NCBI GenBank assembly: GCA_016872605.1
Contig: VGZI01000038.1
Span: 1-38,019, forward strand
DNA length: 38,019 bases
From: Planctomycetota bacterium
Lineage (GTDB): Bacteria; Planctomycetota; Planctomycetia; Gemmatales; Gemmataceae
Direction of reading: 5' to 3'
Shown piece by piece: positions 16,684-24,240 of the stretch (the stretch's first letter is position 1; every line of letters begins with the position of its first letter). The translations under genes were made by a program, and so were the position numbers. Under the pieces are notes generated by a model. That model worked only from the letters and a program-made list of their open reading frames with translations. It was not told the origin of the DNA and did not search any database.

Positions 16684-17679
16684 TCATAGATTTGCAATCA
16701 ACCGTTCGGTGATCGATTCGGTGTTTCCCGTGCCTCCGAGGTCGCGCGTCAGACCGGCGTTTGCCTCCAGCGTCTTGCGGACCGATCGCTCAATGCGCGT
16801 GGCGGCGTCGCGTTGGCCGATGTGGTCGAGCATCATCGCCGCCGAGCGCAAGAGGGCAATTGGATTCGCCAGCCCCTTTCCTGCGATGTCGGGCGCGCTG
16901 CCGTGGACCGCTTCGAAGACGGCATAGCGCTCACCGATGTTGGCGCCGGGAACAACGCCAAGCCCGCCGACGAGCCCCGCGCACAGATCGCTGACCACGT
17001 CGCCGAACAAGTTCTCCATGACCAGCACATCGTACGGCGAAGGGTCGAGGGCCAGTTCGAGGGACAGGTGGTCGATGGTTTGCTGCTCGTATTCCAGGAA
17101 TGGAAAGTCATCCGCCGTCTGGTCGGCGATCTTCAGGAACATGCCGTCGCTGAGGGGCATGACCGACGCCTTGTGGACAACGGTCACTTTGCGTCGCCCT
17201 TGATGCCGGGCTAGTTCGAATGCGTAGCGCAAGATGCGTTCGGCAGCATCGCGCGTCACGAGCCGCAAGCTCTCAACAACGCCCGGCACGACGACATGCT
17301 CCATGCCGGCGTACAGGCCTTCGGTATTCTCGCGCACGACGATCAGGTCGACTTTCTCGTAAGGAACCTTGATACCCGGAAGCGTCTGCACGGGGCGGAC
17401 GCTGGCAAAAAGTTCGAGTTCCTTGCGCAGGCGAACGTTGATCGAGCGATAGCCTTTGCCGACTGGCGTGGTACAAGGCCCTTTCAGAGCTACGCGGTGC
17501 TTGCGGATGAGATCGAGCGTCTGATCGGGGAGTGGATCGCCAAATTTTTCGACGGCGTCGAGCCCGGCGGGGGCGGGGATCCAGTCGAGGCTAGCGCCGG
17601 CCGCCTGGAGAATCCGCTGCGAGGCCGACATGACCTCTGGACCAATGCCGTCCCCAGCTATCATCACGACGGAAGTCAT
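16684..17679 (-). CDS. Isocitrate/isopropylmalate-type dehydrogenase (NAD-dependent IDH or homologue)
   Basis: A decarboxylating beta-hydroxyacid dehydrogenase of 331 residues. Signatures: IAGDGIGPEV at the N-terminus, SINVRLRKELELFASVRP (the S-x-N-x-x-L-R-K form seen in isocitrate and homoisocitrate enzymes rather than LeuB), VVRENTEGLYAG, the metal-binding aspartates in MENLFGDVVSDLCAGLVGG, and AVFEAVHGSAPDIAGKGLANP. The H-G-S-A-P-D-I-A-G-K loop is typical of NAD-dependent enzymes, so NAD-isocitrate dehydrogenase is the most likely role. The ATG at 17679 has GAGGTG just upstream; a GTG two codons earlier (17685) overlaps that site and is less likely. Confidence 0.9.
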   Translation of the reverse strand: MTSVVMIAGDGIGPEVMSASQRILQAAGASLDWIPAPAGLDAVEKFGDPLPDQTLDLIRKHRVALKGPCTTPVGKGYRSINVRLRKELELFASVRPVQTLPGIKVPYEKVDLIVVRENTEGLYAGMEHVVVPGVVESLRLVTRDAAERILRYAFELARHQGRRKVTVVHKASVMPLSDGMFLKIADQTADDFPFLEYEQQTIDHLSLELALDPSPYDVLVMENLFGDVVSDLCAGLVGGLGVVPGANIGERYAVFEAVHGSAPDIAGKGLANPIALLRSAAMMLDHIGQRDAATRIERSVRKTLEANAGLTRDLGGTGNTESITERLIANL

Positions 17680-17755
17680 GCCCACCTCACTGTCTGCGCT
17701 TCGTTGCGTTCAACGTAAGAATCGTGCGGACGGAAAACAAGACCCGCAGAGCCAT

Positions 17756-17784
17756 CCCGCAGGTTCGTTGCGCTCACCAGCGGG
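17756..17784. repeat. 29-bp intergenic palindrome (copy 6), covarying stem
   Basis: The core GGTTCGTTGCGCTCACC differs by one base from the common form, but the outer stem is CCCGC/GCGGG instead of CCCAGG/CCTGGG. Both sides changed together, keeping the pairing. It lies in the 138-bp gap between two divergent genes, the only copy not located 3' of a gene. Confidence 0.8.
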
Positions 17785-17817
17785 TTTCGAGGACGGCGCG
17801 CGCGTAGAATAGGAATC

Positions 17818-19260
17818 ATGCCGTTTGTTTTCCTGTTGTTGTTCGCCCTCGTCTCGTTGCAACACACGCAATGGCCTGGGCCGCCTGGTTGGCTGACCAA
17901 TGAAGGCTGTGCCTTGCTTGTCCTTGCCTTTCTCATCACGTCGTGGCTCAGCGCATCGCTCATTGCCCGGACCATCGCCTGGCAGCTATGCCGGCAGCCG
18001 GAGAATCGATCGGCTCTCGCGCAATCGTACACGCTCTGGCGCCGCAACCACTTTATCGCGATGATCGTCGGCTACCTCGCCATGGTGTATCTCCTCGGCT
18101 GGGGCAAAGTCCTCCATGACTTTCTCCGCACCTACCTTCCGCCGAGGTGGCAAACCGAGGACAACCTGCCCGGGCTTCAGCTCGGCGTGTTGATGCCGTT
18201 CTTCCTCGCCGTGATCGCGTCATGGGAGCGCTGGCACCTCGTCGAACGCGAAGTTTACGAGGAGACGCACGGGAGCGACACGTACCTTGGGCGCTGGACC
18301 TATGTCGTAATGCAGATACGCCATCAGTACTTCATCGTGCTACCGCCGATGTTCGTCATGACGGCATTGCAAATCATGTATGTGTTCGTTGGCGTCGACG
18401 ATCGCCAAAGTCATTGGCCGATCTTGGCCGTCATCGCCTTCCTGGCGGCGGCGTTCATCGGCATGCCGTGGCTGTTGCGGCTCTTCCTCGGTCTGACGCC
18501 GCTGCCTCCCGGCGAATTGCGCGACCGACTTGAAGGGGCGGCACGCCGGTTGGGGTTCGGCTACAGCGACATCCTGGTGTGGGACACCAACAACCTCGTC
18601 GCCAACGCCATGGTCACCGGGTTCATACCGTGGGTCCGTTACATTATCCTCACCGATCGCATCATTCAGGACCTGAGTCCCGATGAAATAGAGGCCGTTT
18701 TTGGACATGAGGTCGGCCACATCGAACACCATCATTTGACCTTCTACCTGGCGTTTTTCATGACAAGCATCGTACTGTTCAGCCTACTCTGGGACGAGTT
18801 GAGTCGGCGGATTTCCTTCGAGGGCGTCAGAGCATTCTTGACGAGCATTCCATTTGTCGGCGACGACGACTTCGACGATCTCGCCGGCACGCTGAACAGC
18901 TTCGGCAAGTTGGCGTTGCTGGTGCCGTACATGTTCGTCTGCTTCGGCTACCTCTCGCGCCGCTGCGAGCGCCAGGCGGATCTCTTCGGCGCTCAGACGG
19001 TATCAACGGACGTATTCATTCACGCCCTGGAAAAAGTGGCCGACATCAACGGCATCGCGCGCGACAAGTGGTCCTGGCTGCATCCGTCGATCGATCAGCG
19101 CATCGAATTCCTGCGCGAAATGCGCGATGATCCGCGAGAGGCGACCCGCTTTCACCGCAGCCTGCGCTGGATGCAATGGGGACTCTATGCCGGACTGGTG
19201 GTCTTGCTGGTCTCGGCGTGGCGCTACGATCTTCTAGACGTGTGGAAGCTATTGCAGTAA
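17818..19260 (+). CDS. Membrane-bound M48-family zinc metalloprotease
   Basis: A 480-residue integral membrane protease of the M48 (Ste24/HtpX-like) family. The zinc site is H297-E-V-G-H301, followed by C-E-R-Q-A-D with E384 as the third ligand, the usual arrangement. Several hydrophobic segments lie in the first 225 residues (FLLLFALVSL; CALLVLAFLITSWLSASLI; MIVGYLAMVYLLGW; LGVLMPFFLAVIASW; VMTALQIMYVFVGV; ILAVIAFLAAAFIGMPWLL), with more after the active site. The long N-terminal membrane region resembles planctomycete M48 proteins more than E. coli HtpX. AGGA precedes the ATG at 17818 closely. It may act in membrane protein quality control. Confidence 0.92.
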   Translation: MPFVFLLLFALVSLQHTQWPGPPGWLTNEGCALLVLAFLITSWLSASLIARTIAWQLCRQPENRSALAQSYTLWRRNHFIAMIVGYLAMVYLLGWGKVLHDFLRTYLPPRWQTEDNLPGLQLGVLMPFFLAVIASWERWHLVEREVYEETHGSDTYLGRWTYVVMQIRHQYFIVLPPMFVMTALQIMYVFVGVDDRQSHWPILAVIAFLAAAFIGMPWLLRLFLGLTPLPPGELRDRLEGAARRLGFGYSDILVWDTNNLVANAMVTGFIPWVRYIILTDRIIQDLSPDEIEAVFGHEVGHIEHHHLTFYLAFFMTSIVLFSLLWDELSRRISFEGVRAFLTSIPFVGDDDFDDLAGTLNSFGKLALLVPYMFVCFGYLSRRCERQADLFGAQTVSTDVFIHALEKVADINGIARDKWSWLHPSIDQRIEFLREMRDDPREATRFHRSLRWMQWGLYAGLVVLLVSAWRYDLLDVWKLLQ

Positions 19261-19359
19261 CGCGTCCCGATTTTTCGTTCAGCGTTTTTTCGTTCAGCGT
19301 TCGTGCGGCGCCGCGCGAACGCAGAGAGCTTGCGGAACGAGGCTTCAAGAATGTGACGG

Positions 19360-19519
19360 AGGGTGCACGACATCGTTTGCAAACGGCGCGGGAGGGCGAG
19401 GCTCCTGCCGAGCCGCGAGCCCGCGAAATACTCGATTTCGGACGAGTATCCTGGCGCTTCCGGCTCGGCAGGAGCCTCGCCCTCCCGAAGCAGGCCACGC
19501 AGACCATGTCGTGCACCCT
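19360..19519. repeat. 160-bp near-palindromic element
   Basis: A 27-bp perfect inverted repeat, 19389-19415 against 19461-19487 (core GGGCGAGGCTCCTGCCGAG), is nested inside a 14-bp perfect inverted repeat, 19360-19373 against 19506-19519 (AGGGTGCACGACAT). The middle also contains ATACTCG/CGAGTAT. The element can form a long cruciform or RNA stem. A related element lies at 23411-23520. Confidence 0.85.
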
Positions 19520-19725
19520 GTGACGGAGAGAAGCTACTGTGTTTGGTGAAGGATCATCAGTCCAGACTGATGGCGCCGATTTTTCCACACTCCTTCTTGT
19601 ATGTCTTTCCGAAGCAATCTTGTGAGATTGTGTATTCTCAGCAAACTTTTTCATGCTGATACGGCGCAATGCCTGGCTTCTCGGAGCGTTACGGTGGTCG
19701 TCATGACATGCACAAAAATGCGAAA

Positions 19726-20242
19726 CGTCGAGTAGAGAGAGGGAAACCTAGCGCGGTTGAGCCGCAATCACCAAGAACCAACCACGGATCATCTGATCGC
19801 ACGGATAGGCGATACGAGAACGGCCGTGACCAAGCGAGAACGTGGAGATGCTGAACAGTCCAACTCTCTCGTACTTTCCGCACTCCCATACTTGGACAGC
19901 ACCTCTTTCTCAACCTGGCCAACACCCTGCAACGCATTTTTTGTACGTAACTCTTTTAGTAAACAGCACGTACGCGCATTCGTTGCACGCACACACCCAC
20001 ACACCCCCTCGCGAAATGCAACGAAAGCGGAAACCATTGTGAGCAACGGTCGTTCGCCGCACGCAGGGGTAGTAGGGCTTCAAGAGTGGCGCTGTCCAAA
20101 TCGTCTTTTTTCTCTTTATCCGTGCCATTAGTGTGATCGGCGGTTTCAAATAATCTTGTTGTCACAGGAAGAAATTGATTGATAGCGGTATGGGTGAACT
20201 TCGTTACGATGATCCTGCGGTGCGCCCTCTCTCTACTCGACG
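19726..20242. repeat. 18-bp perfect inverted repeat enclosing 481 bp
   Basis: CGTCGAGTAGAGAGAGGG at 19726-19743 recurs as its exact reverse complement at 20225-20242. The enclosed DNA has no recognisable transposase and no clear target-site duplication. A second, imperfect shared segment (GCGCGG-x(2-3)-AGCCGCAA) lies inside the left copy and outside the right copy, so the arms are not collinear. It could be a non-autonomous element remnant. Confidence 0.6.
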
Positions 20243-20317
20243 ACTTAGTTTGGTTGCGGCTGGGCCGCGCCGCGGTCTCCGTGTCCTCAGCGGTGAGCAA
20301 CTCCGTCTGAATGAAAA

Positions 20318-20788
20318 TCACTTGCGCGGCTTCGCGAAGAGTTGCGTGTAATAGGTGACGCCGTCCTTGTCGCGGGCGATGCCGACGCCGATCTCGGCGT
20401 AATCGGGGTTAAGGATGTTCTCGGCGTGGCCTTTGGAATCCATCCACGCCTTCATGACCATGTCGATGGTGCCGCCGTCGGCCGAGCCGATGTTTTCGCC
20501 GGCCTTGAAATACTTGTAACCTGCCTCGCGAAGCCGATCGAACGGCGTTTTGCCGTCGAGGGTGTGATCCTGCTTCTGCTGCTTGGCCATATTTTCCGAG
20601 TGGGCTCGAGCGAGCTTGCTGAGCGCCGGGTTCAGCTTAAGCGGCATTTTGTCCTTGCCCTTGCGTTCTAGATTGGTCAATTCCCAAATCTTGAGTTCGT
20701 CGGGCGTATGCTGGAATTTCTTGTCAGCGCCCTCGCCAACGCCGGCCGTCATGAGAGAGCCAATGAACAGAACGTATCCGAAACGCAT
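20318..20788 (-). CDS. Secreted CAP-domain (SCP/PR-1) protein
   Basis: A 156-residue exported protein: a signal peptide (MRFGYVLFIGSLMTAGVGEGA) and one CAP domain. Family landmarks are L-x-L-N-P-x-L-x-x-L-A-R-A-H-S-E-N-M-A, HTLDGKTPFDRLREAGY, AGENIG, WMDSKGHAENILNPDYAEIGVGIA and YYTQLFA. The two histidines and acidic residues of the CAP cavity are present. Bacterial CAP proteins of this kind are extracytoplasmic with mostly unknown function. The start at 20788 is supported by GGAGG about 6 nt upstream. It ends about 75 bp from the 20242 repeat end. Confidence 0.92.
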   Translation of the reverse strand: MRFGYVLFIGSLMTAGVGEGADKKFQHTPDELKIWELTNLERKGKDKMPLKLNPALSKLARAHSENMAKQQKQDHTLDGKTPFDRLREAGYKYFKAGENIGSADGGTIDMVMKAWMDSKGHAENILNPDYAEIGVGIARDKDGVTYYTQLFAKPRK

Positions 20789-20939
20789 GATTGCCTCCGA
20801 TTTTCGCTTTTTCCCCCTAGTATCGACGCTGTCCTGTGGTAGAGTATTTCAAGGAACTTTCGCAGCTCGACCAGTGTCGAACGTTCGGATTCTCGACACC
20901 AGCCCGCATTGAGGGCATGGGCTTCAGGGAGCAGACTTC

Positions 20940-21467
20940 ATGAAATTTGTGCAATTTCTCGGCTTGACAGTACTGTTGTGCAGCGTCGACTTTGTGATGG
21001 GCGGTGGCGGCGTCGGCATTCCCAAGAAGGAAGACGTTCCGAAATATCTGAAGCAGCTTCAGACTTCCATCAGCGCCGCCGACCGCGCCAAAGCCGCCGA
21101 GATGCTCGGCAAGCGCGGCGGGATTAATGCCGACGATGTCGAAGAAGCCGTCGAGCCGCTCAAGAAAGCCCTGCAAAAAGACAAAGACTCCAAAGTCCGC
21201 GTCGCCGCCGCCCGTGCGCTCGGAAATATCCACTCCAAGGCAAAGGACACGGTCCCGATCCTGATCGATCGCCTCAAGAATGACGACGTCATGGAGGTCA
21301 AGATGGCGACGGTCGTCGCTCTGGGCCAATACGGCGCGGAAGCAAAAGAAGCTCTTCCCGACCTGCGCGAGTTGGCCAAGAAGTTCGACGCCAAGAAATC
21401 CAAAGACGGCCAAACCGTGCTGGCCACCATCAAGCTCATCACCGGCGCGAAGATGAAAAAGACCTGA
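20940..21467 (+). CDS. Small secreted HEAT-repeat protein
   Basis: A 175-residue protein with a signal peptide (MKFVQFLGLTVLLCSVDFVMG) and two to three HEAT-like repeats: DRAKAAEMLGKRG, DSKVRVAAARALGNI and VMEVKMATVVALGQYG. It has a high lysine content and ends in KMKKT. AGGGAG lies about 9 nt upstream of the ATG. It looks like a small cousin of the 994-residue HEAT protein, likely a binding module in the periplasm; the partner is unknown. A GC-rich stem (ACGGGC/GCCCGT) follows the stop. Confidence 0.85.
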   Translation: MKFVQFLGLTVLLCSVDFVMGGGGVGIPKKEDVPKYLKQLQTSISAADRAKAAEMLGKRGGINADDVEEAVEPLKKALQKDKDSKVRVAAARALGNIHSKAKDTVPILIDRLKNDDVMEVKMATVVALGQYGAEAKEALPDLRELAKKFDAKKSKDGQTVLATIKLITGAKMKKT

Positions 21468-21482
21468 CGGATAAGCGCCTCG

Positions 21483-21511
21483 AGCCGAACGGGCAACGGA
21501 CGCCCGTGGCT
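21483..21511 (+). terminator. Possible stem-loop after the small HEAT gene
   Basis: AGCC-GA-ACGGGC, a 7-nt loop and GCCCGT-GGCT can form a bulged 10-bp stem 15 bp after the stop codon. No T-tract follows, so it is a weak terminator candidate or an RNA-stabilising structure. Confidence 0.35.
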
Positions 21512-21550
21512 TGACAACGCCCTCTCACGTGAGATTAAGACGCAGACATC

Positions 21551-22411
21551 ATGAACGCCGCGTTGGCGAGGTCATATCGGTATTGTGAAGAGACCGCGAG
21601 GCGGGAAGCGGGGAACTTTTACCCCGCTTTCTTGCTTTTGCCGGCCCAGCAACGGCAAGCGATGTGTGCCCTCTACACCTTCATGCGGATCGCCGATGAT
21701 CTGAGCGACGAACCGGCTCCGATTCCGACGAAACGGCAGCAGCTAGCCGAGTGGCGCGGCGGCCTGCGTGACGCCCTCCTTGGTCGTTATCGCCATCCCG
21801 TTCATGCAGCGGTGCAGGATACGGTGGCGCACTATCGCATCCCGAGCAAGTATCTCGAAGGACTGATCGACGGCGTCGAGATGGACCTGGAACCGGCCGC
21901 CTATCGCACCTTCGCCGAGCTGCGACGCTATTGCTATCATGTTGCCTCCGTGGTCGGCTTGTCGTGTATTCACATCTGGGGCTTCCATGGCGGCGACGCG
22001 ATTCGTTATGCGGAGTACGCCGGCATTGCATTTCAGTTGACGAACATCCTGCGCGATCTCGGCGAAGATGCCGCTCGCGACCGCGTCTATTTGCCCCAAG
22101 AAGATCTGGACCGGTTCGGCTATCGCGTTGACCAGCTGCGGCGCGGCGAGCGCGACACGGCATTTCGCACGTTGATGCAGTATCAGGTGGAGCGCGCCCG
22201 CGCCTATTATGACGGCGGCTGGCGCTTGCTGCCGCGCCTCTCCGAGGCCGGCCGAGCGGTCTTCCTCATGATGGCCCGCACCTATCGCGGTTTGCTCAGC
22301 GAAATCGAGAACCGCGACTACGACGTGTTCAGCTCCCGTGTGCGCGTTCCGATGTGGAAGAAGTTACTGTTTGCACTCTCGGCTTTGCCGTTGCGGTTCG
22401 GCTGGTTGTGA
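21551..22411 (+). CDS. Squalene/phytoene synthase family protein
   Basis: A 286-residue head-to-head prenyl synthase. The two aspartate-rich motifs are present: RIADDLSDE (D49-D53) and TNILRDLGEDAARDRVYLPQEDL (D169, D173). The FYPAFLLLPAQQRQAMCALYTFMR segment is typical. Such enzymes join two farnesyl or geranylgeranyl diphosphates to presqualene diphosphate or phytoene. The length and motif style fit HpnD-like presqualene diphosphate synthases or CrtB; no hpnC, hpnE or crtI neighbour is present to decide. The end LPLRFGWL is short and basic, without a membrane anchor. It converges on the HAD-like gene 19 bp downstream. Confidence 0.9.
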   Translation: MNAALARSYRYCEETARREAGNFYPAFLLLPAQQRQAMCALYTFMRIADDLSDEPAPIPTKRQQLAEWRGGLRDALLGRYRHPVHAAVQDTVAHYRIPSKYLEGLIDGVEMDLEPAAYRTFAELRRYCYHVASVVGLSCIHIWGFHGGDAIRYAEYAGIAFQLTNILRDLGEDAARDRVYLPQEDLDRFGYRVDQLRRGERDTAFRTLMQYQVERARAYYDGGWRLLPRLSEAGRAVFLMMARTYRGLLSEIENRDYDVFSSRVRVPMWKKLLFALSALPLRFGWL

Positions 22412-22430
22412 GCGCCGGTGAGCGAGGGTG

Positions 22431-23357
22431 CTACTTCGCTTTCGAAAGCACTTCGGCCCATGTAGGCGCGTGCAGGATGCCGGCGGGAGGATCGCCGTTG
22501 CTGATGGAGATCGTTCGCACTCCGGCGCCCTTCATCGCCAGTGCCGTAGCCGCGTTTCTCACGACCACGACCAACGATCCCTTGAAGCGGTCACGTAGCG
22601 TCGCGACCTGAGCGACGCGTACCGACTCCGCCGTGTCGTCCGTGCCGTAGCGTGCTCGGCCGAGAATCGGACCTCTGGGCAGCTTGGCTTGTTTCTCGAT
22701 CCAGCCGCGTGCCTTTCGAAGATCAGAAACGTCAGCGCCAGCGGCACAGAGATAGACGATGCGCCAGCCGTCTGCTTCGGCCTGAATCAGCGCCGCCTCC
22801 GCTTTTGCGTCGAGCTTGTCGCCCACGAGCGTTTCGTCAGCGTCAACCACCAGCAGCGGCGAGTCCTTGGGCCAAACGAAGACTCGACACCGTTCGCGCG
22901 GGCTACCTTTGTTCTGTGCCGGGTCGACGTAGATGGCCAAGAGCTCCATGGACTCTTTGCCGGCCCACTCCGCGGACGCCAGGCCGCGTTCGTCGCTTAT
23001 TGCTGATGCCTCACGAGGCTTGTCGCCGCCAGCCGGTCCGATCCGTGGCGGTTCGTGGAAGATCACCGTCTGCCCCGCCAGTGACCGTGCTGCTTTGTCT
23101 TCCGGCGACGCCAACAACTGGGCTCGCACGATCGGCATATCGTCTGTTGTGCAAATCGAATCTAGCCCGACGATCTGCAACGGGCCCGGCTTCGGCTTCG
23201 GATAGAGCCACCACGCCAGAATGGCCAGCAACAACACGCAACCGGCAAGCGACCCCACAATCAGCTTCCAGGAGTGCGGCCGATCATCCATCAGCGAGTC
23301 CTTGAGCTGATGCGCCATCGCATCTGCCTTGCTGGACCCCTCCTTCGGTTCGGACAT
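22431..23357 (-). CDS. Membrane-anchored HAD-like protein
   Basis: A 308-residue protein with one N-terminal membrane helix (about 31-51), an outer beta-rich region (about 60-165) resembling an Ig-like domain (R-A-Q-L-L-A-S through D-E-R-G-L-A-S-A-E-W), and a C-terminal HAD-like domain. HAD motif I is LLVVDADETLVGD, with D172 and D174 as nucleophile and acid/base. Motif II appears as IVYLCAAGAD, lacking the usual Ser/Thr. R-G-W-I-E-K-Q-A-K-L-P-R-G-P resembles App1/LNS2-type HADs. An outside-facing HAD domain after a single N-terminal helix is unusual, and activity is uncertain. The start at 23357 has TGAGGAA about 6 nt upstream. Confidence 0.75.
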   Translation of the reverse strand: MSEPKEGSSKADAMAHQLKDSLMDDRPHSWKLIVGSLAGCVLLLAILAWWLYPKPKPGPLQIVGLDSICTTDDMPIVRAQLLASPEDKAARSLAGQTVIFHEPPRIGPAGGDKPREASAISDERGLASAEWAGKESMELLAIYVDPAQNKGSPRERCRVFVWPKDSPLLVVDADETLVGDKLDAKAEAALIQAEADGWRIVYLCAAGADVSDLRKARGWIEKQAKLPRGPILGRARYGTDDTAESVRVAQVATLRDRFKGSLVVVVRNAATALAMKGAGVRTISISNGDPPAGILHAPTWAEVLSKAK

Positions 23358-23410
23358 GACAATTCCTCATCGGTGATTGGTACGTCCATAGCGCCGCGTG
23401 TGATTAGAGG

Positions 23411-23520
23411 CCGTCCGGAAAGGGCAATTTCCGGGCGGGCGAGGCCCCAGCCGAGTCGTGAACCCTGAGGAGTACTGATGCTTCACGGCTCGGGAGGAGC
23501 CTCCCCCTCCCGTTTCCGGA
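23411..23520. repeat. Imperfect palindromic element
   Basis: The left arm contains GGGCGGGCGAGGCCCCAGCC (23433-23452) followed by GAGTCGTGA; the right arm TCACGGCTCGGGAGGAGCC, then CTCCCCCTCCCG, ends at 23512. The outer parts CCGGAAAGGG and CGTTTCCGG also pair. It is related to the element at 19360-19519, with several substitutions. Next to it (23526-23575) is a stretch of ACTCGGCACT/CTCAGTCCTCAGCACT-like imperfect direct repeats. Confidence 0.65.
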
Positions 23521-23569
23521 TAGCAGTTCAGGACTCGGCACTAAGAATTCATTACTCAGTCCTCAGCAC

Positions 23570-24196
23570 TTAGCCCTGGCTTCGCATCTGGGTTGACGAA
23601 ATATCCCAGCGATAGCGCGACTCGGGAATCTCCATGAAGATGTCGCGGAAGCCGAACGGGATGGGCAATTCGCTTGCTTTCCAGCACTTTCCTTGTGCGT
23701 CCGTTCGGCAAGCGATGAGGATGCGGCAGCCACGATCGCGCAGGAGCGTCAGTGCTGCGATCATGTGAGATGCGTCGTCATCGTAGTAGCGCGGCTGCAC
23801 GATTCGCAAAGCCGTATCGGCGCCGACGATGAACGTTGCGCCTGGAAACTGGTCCGCTTTGTCGACAAACCTGGCGGCATGGGTGAGCCAAACGGATGCT
23901 TGTCCCTTGAACGGAGCTAGTCTGCGCCGCACATCGGCAACGCAGAGGGCCGGCTTGTCGACATTGACGACACTCAATTCGAATGCCACCGGCGTTCGCA
24001 GAATCTCCGCCGCGACCTTGGCAAGCTCCCAGTGTCCGCGGTGCACCGGGTTGAATGATCCCGGCAGCAGTGCCTTGGGCAACGTGGTGTCGCCTGCCGA
24101 CGCCGGCAACATCCGCCCGTCGGCGGCCACGTGCAGGACGCCGCCCGTGCCGACAAAATGCTCAAGGCGATCAACGAAACTCGCTGCGTCCGACAT
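23570..24196 (-). CDS. Nucleotidylyltransferase-fold protein (NadD/cytidylyltransferase-like)
   Basis: A 208-residue protein of the HxGH nucleotidylyltransferase superfamily. The core motif is LLPGSFNPVHRGHWELA with H52 and H55, and the C-terminal ISSTQMR (199-205) is the I-S-S-T-x-x-R nucleotide-binding motif. FIVGADTALRI is also typical. These enzymes transfer AMP or CMP to a phosphate-bearing substrate; NadD-like (nicotinate mononucleotide) is one option, but the substrate is not certain. Related plant and bacterial proteins carry a CinA-like domain before this core; here only about 40 residues precede it, so that domain is absent or reduced. The HTH-EIIA gene lies 44 bp upstream on the same strand. 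Confidence 0.85.
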   Translation of the reverse strand: MSDAASFVDRLEHFVGTGGVLHVAADGRMLPASAGDTTLPKALLPGSFNPVHRGHWELAKVAAEILRTPVAFELSVVNVDKPALCVADVRRRLAPFKGQASVWLTHAARFVDKADQFPGATFIVGADTALRIVQPRYYDDDASHMIAALTLLRDRGCRILIACRTDAQGKCWKASELPIPFGFRDIFMEIPESRYRWDISSTQMRSQG

Positions 24197-24240
24197 GGAG
24201 TGACTTTACGAATCGGACAAGGTGTCGACAAAAAACTTGG

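Larger units (their letters stand above)
19261..20317. other. 1.06-kb region without a convincing gene
   Basis: Open frames here are short, overlap repeats on both strands and have no ribosome binding site or family resemblance. The stretch holds a direct repeat of TTTTCGTTCAGCG (about 19272-19297), a large cruciform element (19360-19519), an 18-bp inverted repeat (19726-19743 with 20225-20242) and a CA-rich tract near 19989-20007. Base composition is more AT-rich from about 19530 to 20220 than in the flanking genes. It may be remnant mobile or decayed DNA. Confidence 0.6.

Noticed and set aside
19046-19669. 207-residue minus-strand open frame after the M48 gene
   Set aside because: It overlaps the protease 3' end and the cruciform element, is Arg/Ser-rich with low complexity, and has no ribosome binding site or family resemblance.
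19669-19854. 61-residue plus-strand open frame in the gene-free region
   Set aside because: It crosses the 18-bp inverted repeat arm, is highly charged without structure-like patterning and has no ribosome binding site.
19360-20242. CRISPR array or insertion sequence
   Set aside because: There are no regularly spaced direct repeats with unique spacers, and no transposase-like reading frame inside the inverted repeats.
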